Source: an uncultured Christensenellaceae bacterium
Lineage (GTDB): Bacteria; Bacillota_A; Clostridia; Christensenellales; UBA3700
NCBI GenBank assembly: GCA_944381335.1
Contig: CALWKT010000034.1
Location: 1-24,052, forward strand
Length of the DNA stretch: 24,052 nt
Reading direction: 5' to 3'
Below are positions 6,962 to 15,042 of this stretch, one piece after another (position 1 is the first letter of the stretch; each line of letters begins with the position of its first letter). The translations under genes were made by a program, and so were the position numbers. The notes under the pieces are model-generated. The model saw nothing but the letters and a program-made list of their open reading frames with translations, ran no database searches and had not been told where the DNA came from.

Positions 6962-9037
6962 TCAAGCGACTTCTTTCAGCAGATTTTTGTAAACTTTTTC
7001 GTTCTGGGAAATGCAATTGTCCGCATTGTCCTTCAGGAACGCGTTCTGTACGTCGCTGTAATTGTCGCTGATCTTGCCGTCCTTTATCGCCTCAGAGAAC
7101 ACGTCTTTGACCGTCTTGATTTCTACGGTCACGCTCTCTACTTCGTCGGTATCGTTGCCGTCGTCGTCCTGGACGTACTTGACTTCAACGTCAACGGAGA
7201 AACGGTAATCGAGCCCGAGCAGATAGCCCTTGACTTCGCCTTCTTCGTCCTTGATCTCGGTGATCGCGGAAGACTGGCTTTCGTCCACAAAAAGGCTCTT
7301 GACGTAAACGACGTGGATGCCGTAATCGTTGACGATAAAGCTGATCTCGTTGCCTTCTTCAGTTTTCAGAGTGTAGACGGTCGTGGAAAGCTCTTCGCCG
7401 TCCGCGTCGGTAGACGTCATGACCTCTGAAGAAATCGAATAGGTCTTGCCGTTTGCCTGAGCGAGCAGTTCCGTCGGGGTCTTGCCTTCCTCAACGGTAT
7501 AGCTGAGCGCCGTGCCGTCTACGAAAGAAGCCGCGCTTTCGTTATAGTAACTTCCCGCACCCTGAGCGGCGAGCTTTCTCGCAAGCACGGTGTATTCTTC
7601 GACGTAAGAAGAATCTGAGCCGTCGGGGGTCACAGTGTAAGTGTCGCTGTCAAACATTCCGTCGTCGTCGTTGACAAGATAGAGCCAATCGGTGATCGTT
7701 TCGTTGAGTGCGTAGTTCCTGACAGCTTCGAGTTCGACAGCGTCGGTGATGCCCTTAGCCTGAGCCGCGGAGACGAGCGATTCCGTCTTTTCGGCTATAT
7801 CGTTCGCCATTGCGTAAAGTATCACGCGGTAGTCAATGCCGAGATCGGTATAAGCGTCTTTGAGTTCGTCTTTGTCAGCGTCGTAATCGGGATTGCTGAC
7901 GTTGACCTTGATGCCGTTTTCGCAAAGTCCTTCATAAATGCCGATGCCGTCCGTGCTTGCCACGTCGCTGCCGAGAGCGAGGAGCGCGCGGTAATTTTCA
8001 ATCGCAGTATCGTTGCCTTCAAGAAGGGACTGCACGTTTTTGAGCGCCGCAGACTGATCGTCGCTGAACTGGAGCAATATGCTTCTGACCTGAGAATAAC
8101 CTTTATTCGTATGATAGATTATGTTGCTTGCAGAAGACAGCGCGCTGGAATAAGCGGACTCGTCCACATAATTGCTTATCTGCGTATTCTTGATCTTCGT
8201 ATAGTAAGCGGAAACTTCTTCATCCGTCACGGCGGGCAGAGATTCTCCGAGCATTTCTTCATACTTTTCAAGGATCCTGGTCTCATAATAGCTGTTCAGA
8301 TAATAATCGTAATCCTTATATGTGCTGGAAAGATTCTTGTTGAGGTCGTTGAGAGCGGTCTGCATGTTCTTCTGAGCCGCCTTGTCCTCTTCTGCAGAGA
8401 TCTTGTCGTTTACGTAATCGGAGAACTTTTCGGGAAGTTTGCTTTCGTCTTCAAGCCCTTCGTCAACGTATTCGTCAGACTCTTCTTCTTCCTCTCTGAC
8501 GGGACGCGCCTCGAGAAGATCTTCATCCTCCTCGGTTTCTTCTTCCTCTTCGTCGTCAGAGGATCCCGAGTTCTGCTTCTGCTCTTCTTCAAGATCGCTG
8601 ATCAGCTGCTGCCAGCTTTCCTCGAAAGTCTTGTTGGTCATCTCGATGCAGTATCTGCGTTCGTCGACGGTCAGGAAATCTTCGTTGGAAAGTTTTGCGA
8701 TCTCAGCCGCATCGGTGATCCCGAGGCTGTTGTTGGCAATATAATCTTTTGCGTAAAGCAGAAGCAGTTTCTGTCTGGAAAGACTGTCGTAGCAATACTC
8801 CACGACCTGTTCGGACGTCATGCCGTAATACTGAATAAACATGGCGGCGTACTGGCTGTAAGTGACCAGAACGTCTCCTTTGTATATCGGCTCGCTCATC
8901 TGCTTGTACTGAACCGTTGCAACTACTTGATGATAATCCCTGTTGCCGTCCACTTCGAAAAGACCGGACGAGCAACCGACCGTCAATGAAGCCACGACAG
9001 CCAGAACTATCAAGATTGCAAGCAATTTTCTTTTCAT
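6962..9037 (-). CDS. SurA/PrsA-like foldase lipoprotein
   Basis: A 691-residue exported protein. An N-terminal signal (basic KRK, hydrophobic 5-20) ends in a lipobox-like LTVGC with Cys22, so it is probably a membrane-anchored lipoprotein outside the cell. Residues 45-150 resemble the SurA N-terminal chaperone region (short amphipathic helices, QVVEYCYDSLSRQKLLLLYA). Near the C-terminus, NDYGIHVVYVKS recalls the closing strand of parvulin-type peptidyl-prolyl isomerases, but the domain is degenerate and isomerase activity is uncertain. Residues 150-203 are a highly acidic low-complexity insert. PrsA/SurA-like genes next to mfd and pth are common in Clostridia, which supports the call. AAAGGAG eight bases upstream gives the start. 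It has its own promoter just after mfd, and may also be read through from the cluster. Confidence 0.75.
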   Translation of the reverse strand: MKRKLLAILIVLAVVASLTVGCSSGLFEVDGNRDYHQVVATVQYKQMSEPIYKGDVLVTYSQYAAMFIQYYGMTSEQVVEYCYDSLSRQKLLLLYAKDYIANNSLGITDAAEIAKLSNEDFLTVDERRYCIEMTNKTFEESWQQLISDLEEEQKQNSGSSDDEEEEETEEDEDLLEARPVREEEEESDEYVDEGLEDESKLPEKFSDYVNDKISAEEDKAAQKNMQTALNDLNKNLSSTYKDYDYYLNSYYETRILEKYEEMLGESLPAVTDEEVSAYYTKIKNTQISNYVDESAYSSALSSASNIIYHTNKGYSQVRSILLQFSDDQSAALKNVQSLLEGNDTAIENYRALLALGSDVASTDGIGIYEGLCENGIKVNVSNPDYDADKDELKDAYTDLGIDYRVILYAMANDIAEKTESLVSAAQAKGITDAVELEAVRNYALNETITDWLYLVNDDDGMFDSDTYTVTPDGSDSSYVEEYTVLARKLAAQGAGSYYNESAASFVDGTALSYTVEEGKTPTELLAQANGKTYSISSEVMTSTDADGEELSTTVYTLKTEEGNEISFIVNDYGIHVVYVKSLFVDESQSSAITEIKDEEGEVKGYLLGLDYRFSVDVEVKYVQDDDGNDTDEVESVTVEIKTVKDVFSEAIKDGKISDNYSDVQNAFLKDNADNCISQNEKVYKNLLKEVA

Positions 9038-9081
9038 TACGTTTGCTCCTTTTATTTTAAAAATAAAATACTACTTATATT

Positions 9082-9110
9082 ATTATACACAACACTTCGG
9101 ACGTTGTAAA
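9082..9110 (-). promoter_or_regulatory. Promoter of the foldase lipoprotein gene
   Basis: On the minus strand, TTTACA (9110-9105), 17 bases, then a perfect TATAAT (9087-9082). The -35 sits six bases after the mfd stop codon and overlaps a perfect palindrome, so this gene can be expressed independently of mfd. Confidence 0.75.
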
Positions 9111-9119
9111 ACGTTTTAC
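9106..9119. promoter_or_regulatory. Palindrome GTAAAACGTTTTAC, possible operator
   Basis: A perfect 14-base palindrome covers most of the -35 box of the foldase promoter and the mfd stop codon. The AAACGTTT core resembles operators of LacI/CcpA-type regulators, but the spacing is two bases longer than the usual catabolite-responsive element. Its function is inferred only from position. Confidence 0.35.
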
Positions 9120-12100
9120 TCAAAAGTTTTGACCGATTTGCTCAAAAACTCGCATACCAACGCAAACTTTCTTTCGTTGGGAAGGTGCTTGCAATCGAAA
9201 ATAACTTTGGGTTCCGCGTCTCCGGTGAGCGTGCAGACGTCATTCATCTCCGAAAGCGCCGCGAAAACGCGCTGAGTGCGCACCTTCTCCGCGTCTCTGA
9301 ACACGATCTCCGCCATCTTGTCCGCAACGGTAATCTTCTTCACGCCTATCCTCTTTGCGTAATTCTTCGCAACCGCAATGTTGATCAGATTGACAAGTGG
9401 TTTCGGCACGGGTCCGTAATGCTCGCGCAGTCCGTCTATGAACCCGAGTGCGTCTTCGGGACCGTAAAGGTCGGCTATCTTGCGGAATATCCTCAGTCTT
9501 GCGTCCACGTCCGTAACGTAATGCGCGTCCAGATAAGCGTTGATCGCGACGTTCACTTCGACGTCCGCGTCGTCGTCGCTTTCCTCTCCCCTGATTTCCG
9601 CGACCGCGCGGGCAAGCAACTTGCAGTAGAGGTCGTAACCGATCTTGGCAATATGCCCGTGCTGTTCCCGTCCCAGGATGTTTCCCGCGCCTCTGATCTC
9701 AAGATCTCTCATCGCGATCTTGAAACCGCTGCCGAACTCGGTGAAATCCATGATCGCCGTCAGTCTTTTCACTGCATCTCCTGACAGAACTTTTCCCTGT
9801 TGTGTGGTAAAATATGCGTATGCGATCCTGTTTCTTCTGCCCACTCTGCCCCTCAGCTGGTAAAGCTGAGCAAGCCCGAGCCTGTCCGCGTCGCAGACGA
9901 TCAGCGTGTTCGCGTCCGGTACGTCGATGCCGTTTTCTATGATCGTGGTGCATACCAGTACGTCCGCCTGCTTGGAGAAAAACGCCTGCATCGCGTTTTC
10001 GAGTTCTCCTCCTTCCATCTGCCCGTGCCCGACGACAACTCTGGCTTCGGGAAGAAGACGTCTGATGTTGTCGGCAAATTCCGCGATCGTCTCCACCCTG
10101 TTGTACAGAATGAAGACCTGACCGCCTCTTGCCAGTTCTCTGCCCACCGCGTCGCGTATGAGCGCGTCCGTGAGTTCGGTCACGTACGTCTGCACGGGTA
10201 TTCTGCTTGACGGCGGGGTTTCAAGCACGCTTATGTCTCTTATTCCGCTGAGCGCCATATTGAGCGTTCTCGGAATCGGCGTTGCGGACAACGTCAGCAC
10301 GTTGACGTCGCTTTGCAGGAGCTTGAGCTTCTCCTTGTGCTCGACGCCGAAACGCTGTTCCTCGTCCTGTACTATTAGCCCGAGATCGGCAAATGCGACG
10401 TCTTTGGACAGAAGCCTGTGAGTTCCTATGACTATGTTCGCCTTGCCTTCGGCGGCGTTTTTCAGAGACGTTGCGATCTGCTCCTTCGTTCTGAACCTGT
10501 TCAGAAGCTCTATATTCAGACCGAAGCCTTCAAACCTCTCCTTAGCCGTCTCGTAATGCTGCGACGCGAGAATGGTCGTGGGAGCGAGAATGACCGCCTG
10601 CTTTGCTTCCATCACCGTCTTGAAGATGGCGCGGAAAGCGACCTCTGTCTTGCCGTAACCTACGTCTCCGCACAGAAGCCTGTCCATGACGATCCCCTTT
10701 TCCATATCCGCCTTTATCTCCGCAGTCGCCCTCAGCTGATCCGCAGTCTCTTCATACGGAAAAGCGTCTTCGAACCTCTTCTGCTCGGGCGTATCCGCAG
10801 GGTATCTGTGCCCTTTCGCCTTGTGTCTTGCCGCATACAGCCTGACAAGGTCGATCGCCATTTTTTTGATCGACTTTTCGACCTGCTTCTTGGTCTTTTC
10901 GAAATCCTTGCCGCCCAGTTTCGAAAGCCTGGGCGCCTTGTCGCTTCCCGAATACCTGCTCAGCCTGTCCATCTGGTCTATCGGCACCTGAAGCAGTCCG
11001 CCGCCGGCGTATTCTATGACGACGTAATCGCGCTCTACGTCACGGTACTTTATACGCTCCGTCCCTATGCAACGACCTATGCCGTGTATCTCGTGCACGA
11101 CGTAGTCGCCCACTTTGGGAAGGGTGAATATCCTCGTTTTCGAAGCTTCCGACCTCATTCCGCTGCCCTTCAGGAGATCGAGTTTTCCTATAAGGACAAG
11201 CCTGTTCCCGGGGTAGCAAAGCCCGTGTCTTAAAGAAAGCGGCGTGACAAGCAACGTGTTCTGCCAGTCGTCCACGCTTTCTACGTATCTGGACGGCACG
11301 CCTTCCTGATACAGACTGTCCGCAAAGCTTTTTGCCGTCGCCTGGTCGCCCATGCACGCTATCACGCAGTAGCCCGCGGCAACGTAGTTCTTTACGTCGA
11401 CGTGGAACTGCCTGATATTGAACGTGTAATTTTCAACAGAGACCGCGCGCGGATTGTAAAGTGCGGACGGAGACGGGATAAGCCTGCTTGACGACGTTAT
11501 CTGCGCCGCTCCTATCTTGCAACGGTCCTTCAGCCTCTCAACTACGCTGTCCGCGCATATGAACGCGCCGAGATGCTCCTTGAGCGCCTCTCCGTCCTCG
11601 GCGAGATTTTTAACGCGCTCAGACGTCTCTCTCTCGAACAGGAGCATTTTGTCGTATATCGCTCCCGGCTCGTCCAGGAATACCGCTGCGCCGTCGGGCA
11701 GATAACCGAACACGTCCGACATCCTGCTCCTGACAAAAGGAAGAAGCCACTGGAAAGACTGGTCGCATATGCCCGCGCTTTCAAGCTCTCCCAATATCTC
11801 GCCCGCGCGCTCCGCCGCCCTGACCGGAAGACGGGAAAGCCTTATACGCGCAGTCTCCAGCGCGTTTTTCATATAGCTTTCGTCTATCAGCATGTCGTTG
11901 ACGGGATAAATGGTGACGGACGGCACCGTAGCCACCGTGGTCATAGTGTCAGGGTCGTAAGACTTGACGCTCTCCACGCTGTCTCCCCAGAAAGATATCC
12001 TGACGGGAAGGTCTCTGTCAGCAGGATAAACGGAAAGTATGTCGCCGTTCAGACAGAACGTGCTCTTTTCTTCCACGGCGCTCTCTCTGCGGTATCCCGC

Positions 12101-12574
12101 CGCAACAAGCCTTTCGCAAAGCTTGTAGACGTCCAGTTCGTCGCCCTGTCTTACGGTTATCGTGGCGCCGAGCAGGTTTTCCTTCACAGGCACGTACTGC
12201 ATCAGCGCAGTCGCCGTCGTAACGCAGCACTTCGCTTCACCCAAGGCGATTTTGCTGAGCGCGGAGATACGCCTGGTCAGCGAAGTCGCCTGGAACGCTT
12301 TGCGGTATATCAGCACGTCGTCCTTTTCGGGCAGATAGACTATCTCGTCCGGCTCGAAGAAATCGCTCAACGCTTCCTCGGCTTTGAGCGCGAAAGTGCC
12401 GTCCTTTACGACGTAAAGCACGAACTTGTCAAGCACTGAAGCGACGTGCGCGCGTTGCGGAGTGTTAAGCCCGAAAACGAGTATATCCCTGCCCGCCTGC
12501 ACGTCGTCGTATATCTTTATGAAATCGCCGCCAAGACTCTGCGGCGACAGAAGTTGTCTGAGTTTACCGTCCAT
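9116..12574 (-). CDS. mfd: Transcription-repair coupling factor
   Basis: A 1152-residue protein, the normal length. Mfd uses ATP to push stalled RNA polymerase off DNA lesions and recruits UvrA for excision repair. In order: the UvrB-like N-terminal modules (to about 350); the RNA polymerase-interacting CarD-like domain with VGDYVVHEIHGIGRC near residue 486; and the RecG-like translocase with Walker A GDVGYGKTE near 634, LAPTTILASQH soon after, the DEEQ box near 735 and SATPIPRTL. The C-terminal TRCF domain follows. All helicase motifs appear intact. The Shine-Dalgarno is weak (GTAGG). The gene starts 22 bases after pth, and pth-mfd adjacency is widespread in Firmicutes. No terminator follows; transcription may continue into the foldase gene. 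Confidence 0.98.
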   Translation of the reverse strand: MDGKLRQLLSPQSLGGDFIKIYDDVQAGRDILVFGLNTPQRAHVASVLDKFVLYVVKDGTFALKAEEALSDFFEPDEIVYLPEKDDVLIYRKAFQATSLTRRISALSKIALGEAKCCVTTATALMQYVPVKENLLGATITVRQGDELDVYKLCERLVAAGYRRESAVEEKSTFCLNGDILSVYPADRDLPVRISFWGDSVESVKSYDPDTMTTVATVPSVTIYPVNDMLIDESYMKNALETARIRLSRLPVRAAERAGEILGELESAGICDQSFQWLLPFVRSRMSDVFGYLPDGAAVFLDEPGAIYDKMLLFERETSERVKNLAEDGEALKEHLGAFICADSVVERLKDRCKIGAAQITSSSRLIPSPSALYNPRAVSVENYTFNIRQFHVDVKNYVAAGYCVIACMGDQATAKSFADSLYQEGVPSRYVESVDDWQNTLLVTPLSLRHGLCYPGNRLVLIGKLDLLKGSGMRSEASKTRIFTLPKVGDYVVHEIHGIGRCIGTERIKYRDVERDYVVIEYAGGGLLQVPIDQMDRLSRYSGSDKAPRLSKLGGKDFEKTKKQVEKSIKKMAIDLVRLYAARHKAKGHRYPADTPEQKRFEDAFPYEETADQLRATAEIKADMEKGIVMDRLLCGDVGYGKTEVAFRAIFKTVMEAKQAVILAPTTILASQHYETAKERFEGFGLNIELLNRFRTKEQIATSLKNAAEGKANIVIGTHRLLSKDVAFADLGLIVQDEEQRFGVEHKEKLKLLQSDVNVLTLSATPIPRTLNMALSGIRDISVLETPPSSRIPVQTYVTELTDALIRDAVGRELARGGQVFILYNRVETIAEFADNIRRLLPEARVVVGHGQMEGGELENAMQAFFSKQADVLVCTTIIENGIDVPDANTLIVCDADRLGLAQLYQLRGRVGRRNRIAYAYFTTQQGKVLSGDAVKRLTAIMDFTEFGSGFKIAMRDLEIRGAGNILGREQHGHIAKIGYDLYCKLLARAVAEIRGEESDDDADVEVNVAINAYLDAHYVTDVDARLRIFRKIADLYGPEDALGFIDGLREHYGPVPKPLVNLINIAVAKNYAKRIGVKKITVADKMAEIVFRDAEKVRTQRVFAALSEMNDVCTLTGDAEPKVIFDCKHLPNERKFALVCEFLSKSVKTFE

Positions 12575-12596
12575 AACCTACACCGGCACGAAAAAA

Positions 12597-13166
12597 TCAT
12601 TTACCTTTACGGGTATTGTATCTGCGCATTACCGCGTCGAAATCCTTTTCTTCAATGTATTCTTTCAACGCAGCCGCCGCGTCGTCAAGCGCCTTCGCCA
12701 CGACGTCTCTGTATTCCCACTCCACCTTGGAAAGCACCAGATCTCTCAGTTCTCCTCCGGTCTCGTGCCCTATGCCGACGCGTATCCTCGGAAAATCGGT
12801 CGTCCCGATCTCCTGAACGATATTGCGCATGCCGTTGTGCGTGCCTGCGCTGCCTTCCTTTCTGAGCCTCAGATTGCCCACGGGCAGATCCACGTCGTCG
12901 TATACGACAACGCATTCCTCAGGCTCCATTCTGTAAGTCCCGAGAAGCTGTTTCACGCTCTCGCCCGAAAGGTTCATATACGTCTGCGGTTTTGCGATGA
13001 CCGTTTTCTCCCCCTTCACGTAAAGCGTGGCGACCAGCGCGTCGCAACTCTTTTCTTTTATCTTTACTCCGAGCGCATAGGCAAGCCTGTCCACAACCTG
13101 GAACCCCATGTTGTGATAGGTGTTTTCGTATTTTGCTCCCGGATTTCCCAGACCAACGATCAGCAT
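12597..13166 (-). CDS. pth: Peptidyl-tRNA hydrolase
   Basis: A 189-residue enzyme, the usual size, that cleaves peptidyl-tRNA released by stalled ribosomes and so recycles tRNA in the cytoplasm. Residues matching the E. coli active site are visible: GLGNPG at 5-10 (N8), the catalytic His18 in YHNMG, QTYMNLSG with N65, VYDDVDLP with D90/D91, and GTHNGMRNI with N111. It is an essential gene in most bacteria. The ATG is one base after the tadA stop codon, and its AAGGAGA ribosome binding site lies within the end of tadA, so the two are probably translationally coupled. mfd follows 22 bases later. Confidence 0.98.
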   Translation of the reverse strand: MLIVGLGNPGAKYENTYHNMGFQVVDRLAYALGVKIKEKSCDALVATLYVKGEKTVIAKPQTYMNLSGESVKQLLGTYRMEPEECVVVYDDVDLPVGNLRLRKEGSAGTHNGMRNIVQEIGTTDFPRIRVGIGHETGGELRDLVLSKVEWEYRDVVAKALDDAAAALKEYIEEKDFDAVMRRYNTRKGK

Positions 13167-13167
13167 A

Positions 13168-13656
13168 TCATTCTCCTTTTTCCGCTTCTTTCGCCGCTTT
13201 GTTCTGCGCGCGTTTGTTCTTGAAATAACCGCTGAGAAGCGCCGCGCACTCCTCTTTCAGGATCCCGCCTTCTACTTCCAGCGTATGGTTGAACCTGCGG
13301 TCTCCGACCAGGTTCGTCAACGACCCGCAACAGCCCGCTTTAGGGTCGTACGCGCCGAAGTAAAGCTTGTCCAGCCGCGAATTGATCAGCGCCCCGGCGC
13401 ACATAGGGCACGGCTCGAGCGTAACGTACATTTCGCATCCGTCCAGATACCAGTTGCCCAGTTTCCTGCAAGCCTTTCTGATCGCCACTGTTTCGGCATG
13501 GAAAAGCGCGCAGTTCTCACGCTCCTTCCTGTTGTTCCCGACCGCGATCACTTCTCCGTTCCTGACTATCACCGCTCCGACGGGAACTTCGTCCGACCTT
13601 GCCGCGCGTTTTGCGGCGGCGATCGCCATTTTCATGAATTTCTCTTTTTCAGTCAT
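13168..13656 (-). CDS. tadA: tRNA-specific adenosine deaminase
   Basis: A 162-residue zinc deaminase that converts A34 to inosine in the tRNA-Arg(ACG) anticodon. The zinc site is intact: H53-A-E55 (E55 is the proton shuttle) and PCPMC with C83 and C86. GCCGS at 109-112 and the D.RFNH motif at 119-124 are typical of TadA and separate it from cytidine and guanine deaminases. The C-terminal tail is lysine-rich. The start lies 12 bases after the stop of the M14 gene with only a poor Shine-Dalgarno; Met8 or Met10 are alternatives. It is immediately upstream of pth. Confidence 0.95.
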   Translation of the reverse strand: MTEKEKFMKMAIAAAKRAARSDEVPVGAVIVRNGEVIAVGNNRKERENCALFHAETVAIRKACRKLGNWYLDGCEMYVTLEPCPMCAGALINSRLDKLYFGAYDPKAGCCGSLTNLVGDRRFNHTLEVEGGILKEECAALLSGYFKNKRAQNKAAKEAEKGE

Positions 13657-13668
13657 ATTTCCGTGTTC

Positions 13669-14496
13669 TCACTTTTCCCCGTACGCCTCCGCGCAAAGCG
13701 CTTCAAGCAATCCGGAGTTCTGTTCCAGCATCTGACCGAGTTCGGTCTGCAACTCCGCGTACGGAGTGGCGTCGCTGCCAACTTCGACCGTCAGTCCCGC
13801 CCTTTTCGCGGTCAGCACGAACCAGTCCTTGTAACCGCCCGCGCTCCCCTCCGAAGTGACTGCCGAATAACCTGTCGCCGCGCTTGCGACGTACTTTACG
13901 GACGGATCGGGATCAAGCCCGTCGAAACCGTAATATATAACGCGTCCGCGCGCGTGGTAGCTGAGCGTATATCTGGGTCTCACCCTGTCGGTGAGCGCCG
14001 CCAACGCCCTGCTCTCGCTCTCGCTGAACGGATAAGGTCCGATATAATTTGCCGGCGCCGGATAGGTTATATTGCTCTTGCCGCTGCCCCACAGCGCGTT
14101 GAAGTTCACGTTCAGATCTACGGCGCGCGCGTTCGCCTTCCACAGCGAAAAATCAGCGGCGTTTCCGTTTACGCCGTAAAGAAACTTTCTGGTTTCGGCG
14201 TCGCCCACGCTGTCCAGACCGTATTGCGCGAGCATCGCGCCGTCCGGGTTAGACATCGGTACGCACCACAGACCGCACCTGCCGGCGTACTTTTCGCAAA
14301 GCAACAGGCACAGCTGAGCGGTGACCCATTCGCGCGCGTGGATCGCGCCCTGCATCAGGATCTGAGGACCGTCCGCACTGCCTTTGAATACGCCTTTTAT
14401 AGGTCTGCCGAGTTCGCTGTAACCGGCAGTAAATATCTTCGCGCCCTGCTTTTCGAGGACGGAAAGATCTCTGTCCAGATCGAATACCGTGTACAT
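13669..14496 (-). CDS. M14-family zinc carboxypeptidase
   Basis: A 275-residue metallopeptidase. The zinc ligands are visible as H53 and E56 in HAREWVT and H181 in SYHARG, and the general base as E238 in LTVEVGS. R55 is present, but the substrate carboxylate-binding position usually written NRN reads N129-V130-N131, so the Arg equivalent to carboxypeptidase A Arg145 is missing. This is seen in relatives that act on gamma-D-glutamyl-diaminopimelate bonds of peptidoglycan, and such a murein-peptide substrate is plausible here. No signal peptide is seen, so it may act on recycled peptides in the cytoplasm. An in-frame stop lies just upstream, which fixes the ATG as the first start, yet there is no Shine-Dalgarno. 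It lies 77 bases after rlmH. Confidence 0.88.
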   Translation of the reverse strand: MYTVFDLDRDLSVLEKQGAKIFTAGYSELGRPIKGVFKGSADGPQILMQGAIHAREWVTAQLCLLLCEKYAGRCGLWCVPMSNPDGAMLAQYGLDSVGDAETRKFLYGVNGNAADFSLWKANARAVDLNVNFNALWGSGKSNITYPAPANYIGPYPFSESESRALAALTDRVRPRYTLSYHARGRVIYYGFDGLDPDPSVKYVASAATGYSAVTSEGSAGGYKDWFVLTAKRAGLTVEVGSDATPYAELQTELGQMLEQNSGLLEALCAEAYGEK

Positions 14497-14573
14497 ACTT
14501 ACACGTTATGCAAAAAGACGAAAACCCGTTACAGGTGCGCGTTGTGATAATAAAGCTCCTCGCCTTGCGCGTT

Positions 14574-15041
14574 TTATTTATGATATCCGCTCCCTTCCGA
14601 GATCGTAAAAGCGCGGTATATCTGTTCCGCGGCGATGACGCGCATAAGCTGATGCGGAAAGGTCATTTTGCCGAAAGACAGTCTGTAGTCCGCCCTCTCG
14701 AGCACCTGATCTGAAAGTCCGTACGAACCGCCGATCACAAAAGTGATCGTGCTCGCCGTGTCCGTCAGTTTCATCAGCTTAGCGCTGAGCTGTTCGCTTG
14801 AAAGCTGCTCACCGCGCATGTCGAGCGCGATGACGTAGCCTTTGACCGCCTGTACAATGCGCTTACCTTCGTCCTCTTTGACTATGCGGACGTCGGCTTC
14901 GTTCTTACCGGCAAGCTGTTTCTCGGCAAGTTCGGTCACCGTAAACTTGCAGAAGCGCGACAGCCGTTTAGCGTATTCTTCAAGCGCCTCGCGGTAAAAG
15001 CTTTCCTTGATTTTCCCTATGCAGACGACGTTTACGTTCAT
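14574..15041 (-). CDS. rlmH: 23S rRNA (pseudouridine1915-N3)-methyltransferase
   Basis: A 155-residue SPOUT-class methyltransferase, the usual size, that methylates pseudouridine 1915 in helix 69 of 23S rRNA on the assembled 70S ribosome using S-adenosylmethionine. The characteristic C-terminal knot region is intact: FVIGGSYGL, then LSFGKMTFPHQLMRV, then EQIYRAF and the terminal GYHK that contributes to catalysis. The start is one base after the stop of the CPBP gene (TGAGATG), preceded by GTGGTG, which points to coupling. The 77 bases after it hold no convincing terminator. Confidence 0.97.
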   Translation of the reverse strand: MNVNVVCIGKIKESFYREALEEYAKRLSRFCKFTVTELAEKQLAGKNEADVRIVKEDEGKRIVQAVKGYVIALDMRGEQLSSEQLSAKLMKLTDTASTITFVIGGSYGLSDQVLERADYRLSFGKMTFPHQLMRVIAAEQIYRAFTISEGSGYHK

Positions 15042-15042
15042 C

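Noticed and set aside
8410..8744. Glu- or Ser-rich low-complexity frames (Ser-rich on plus)
   Set aside because: Frame shadows of the acidic insert in the foldase lipoprotein, not separate genes.
9105..9120. Catabolite-responsive element (cre)
   Set aside because: The palindrome is two bases longer than the cre consensus; kept only as a possible operator.
13120..14547. 475-codon plus-strand frame opposite tadA and the M14 gene
   Set aside because: The minus strand holds two well-conserved enzymes; this frame has no domain or ribosome binding site.
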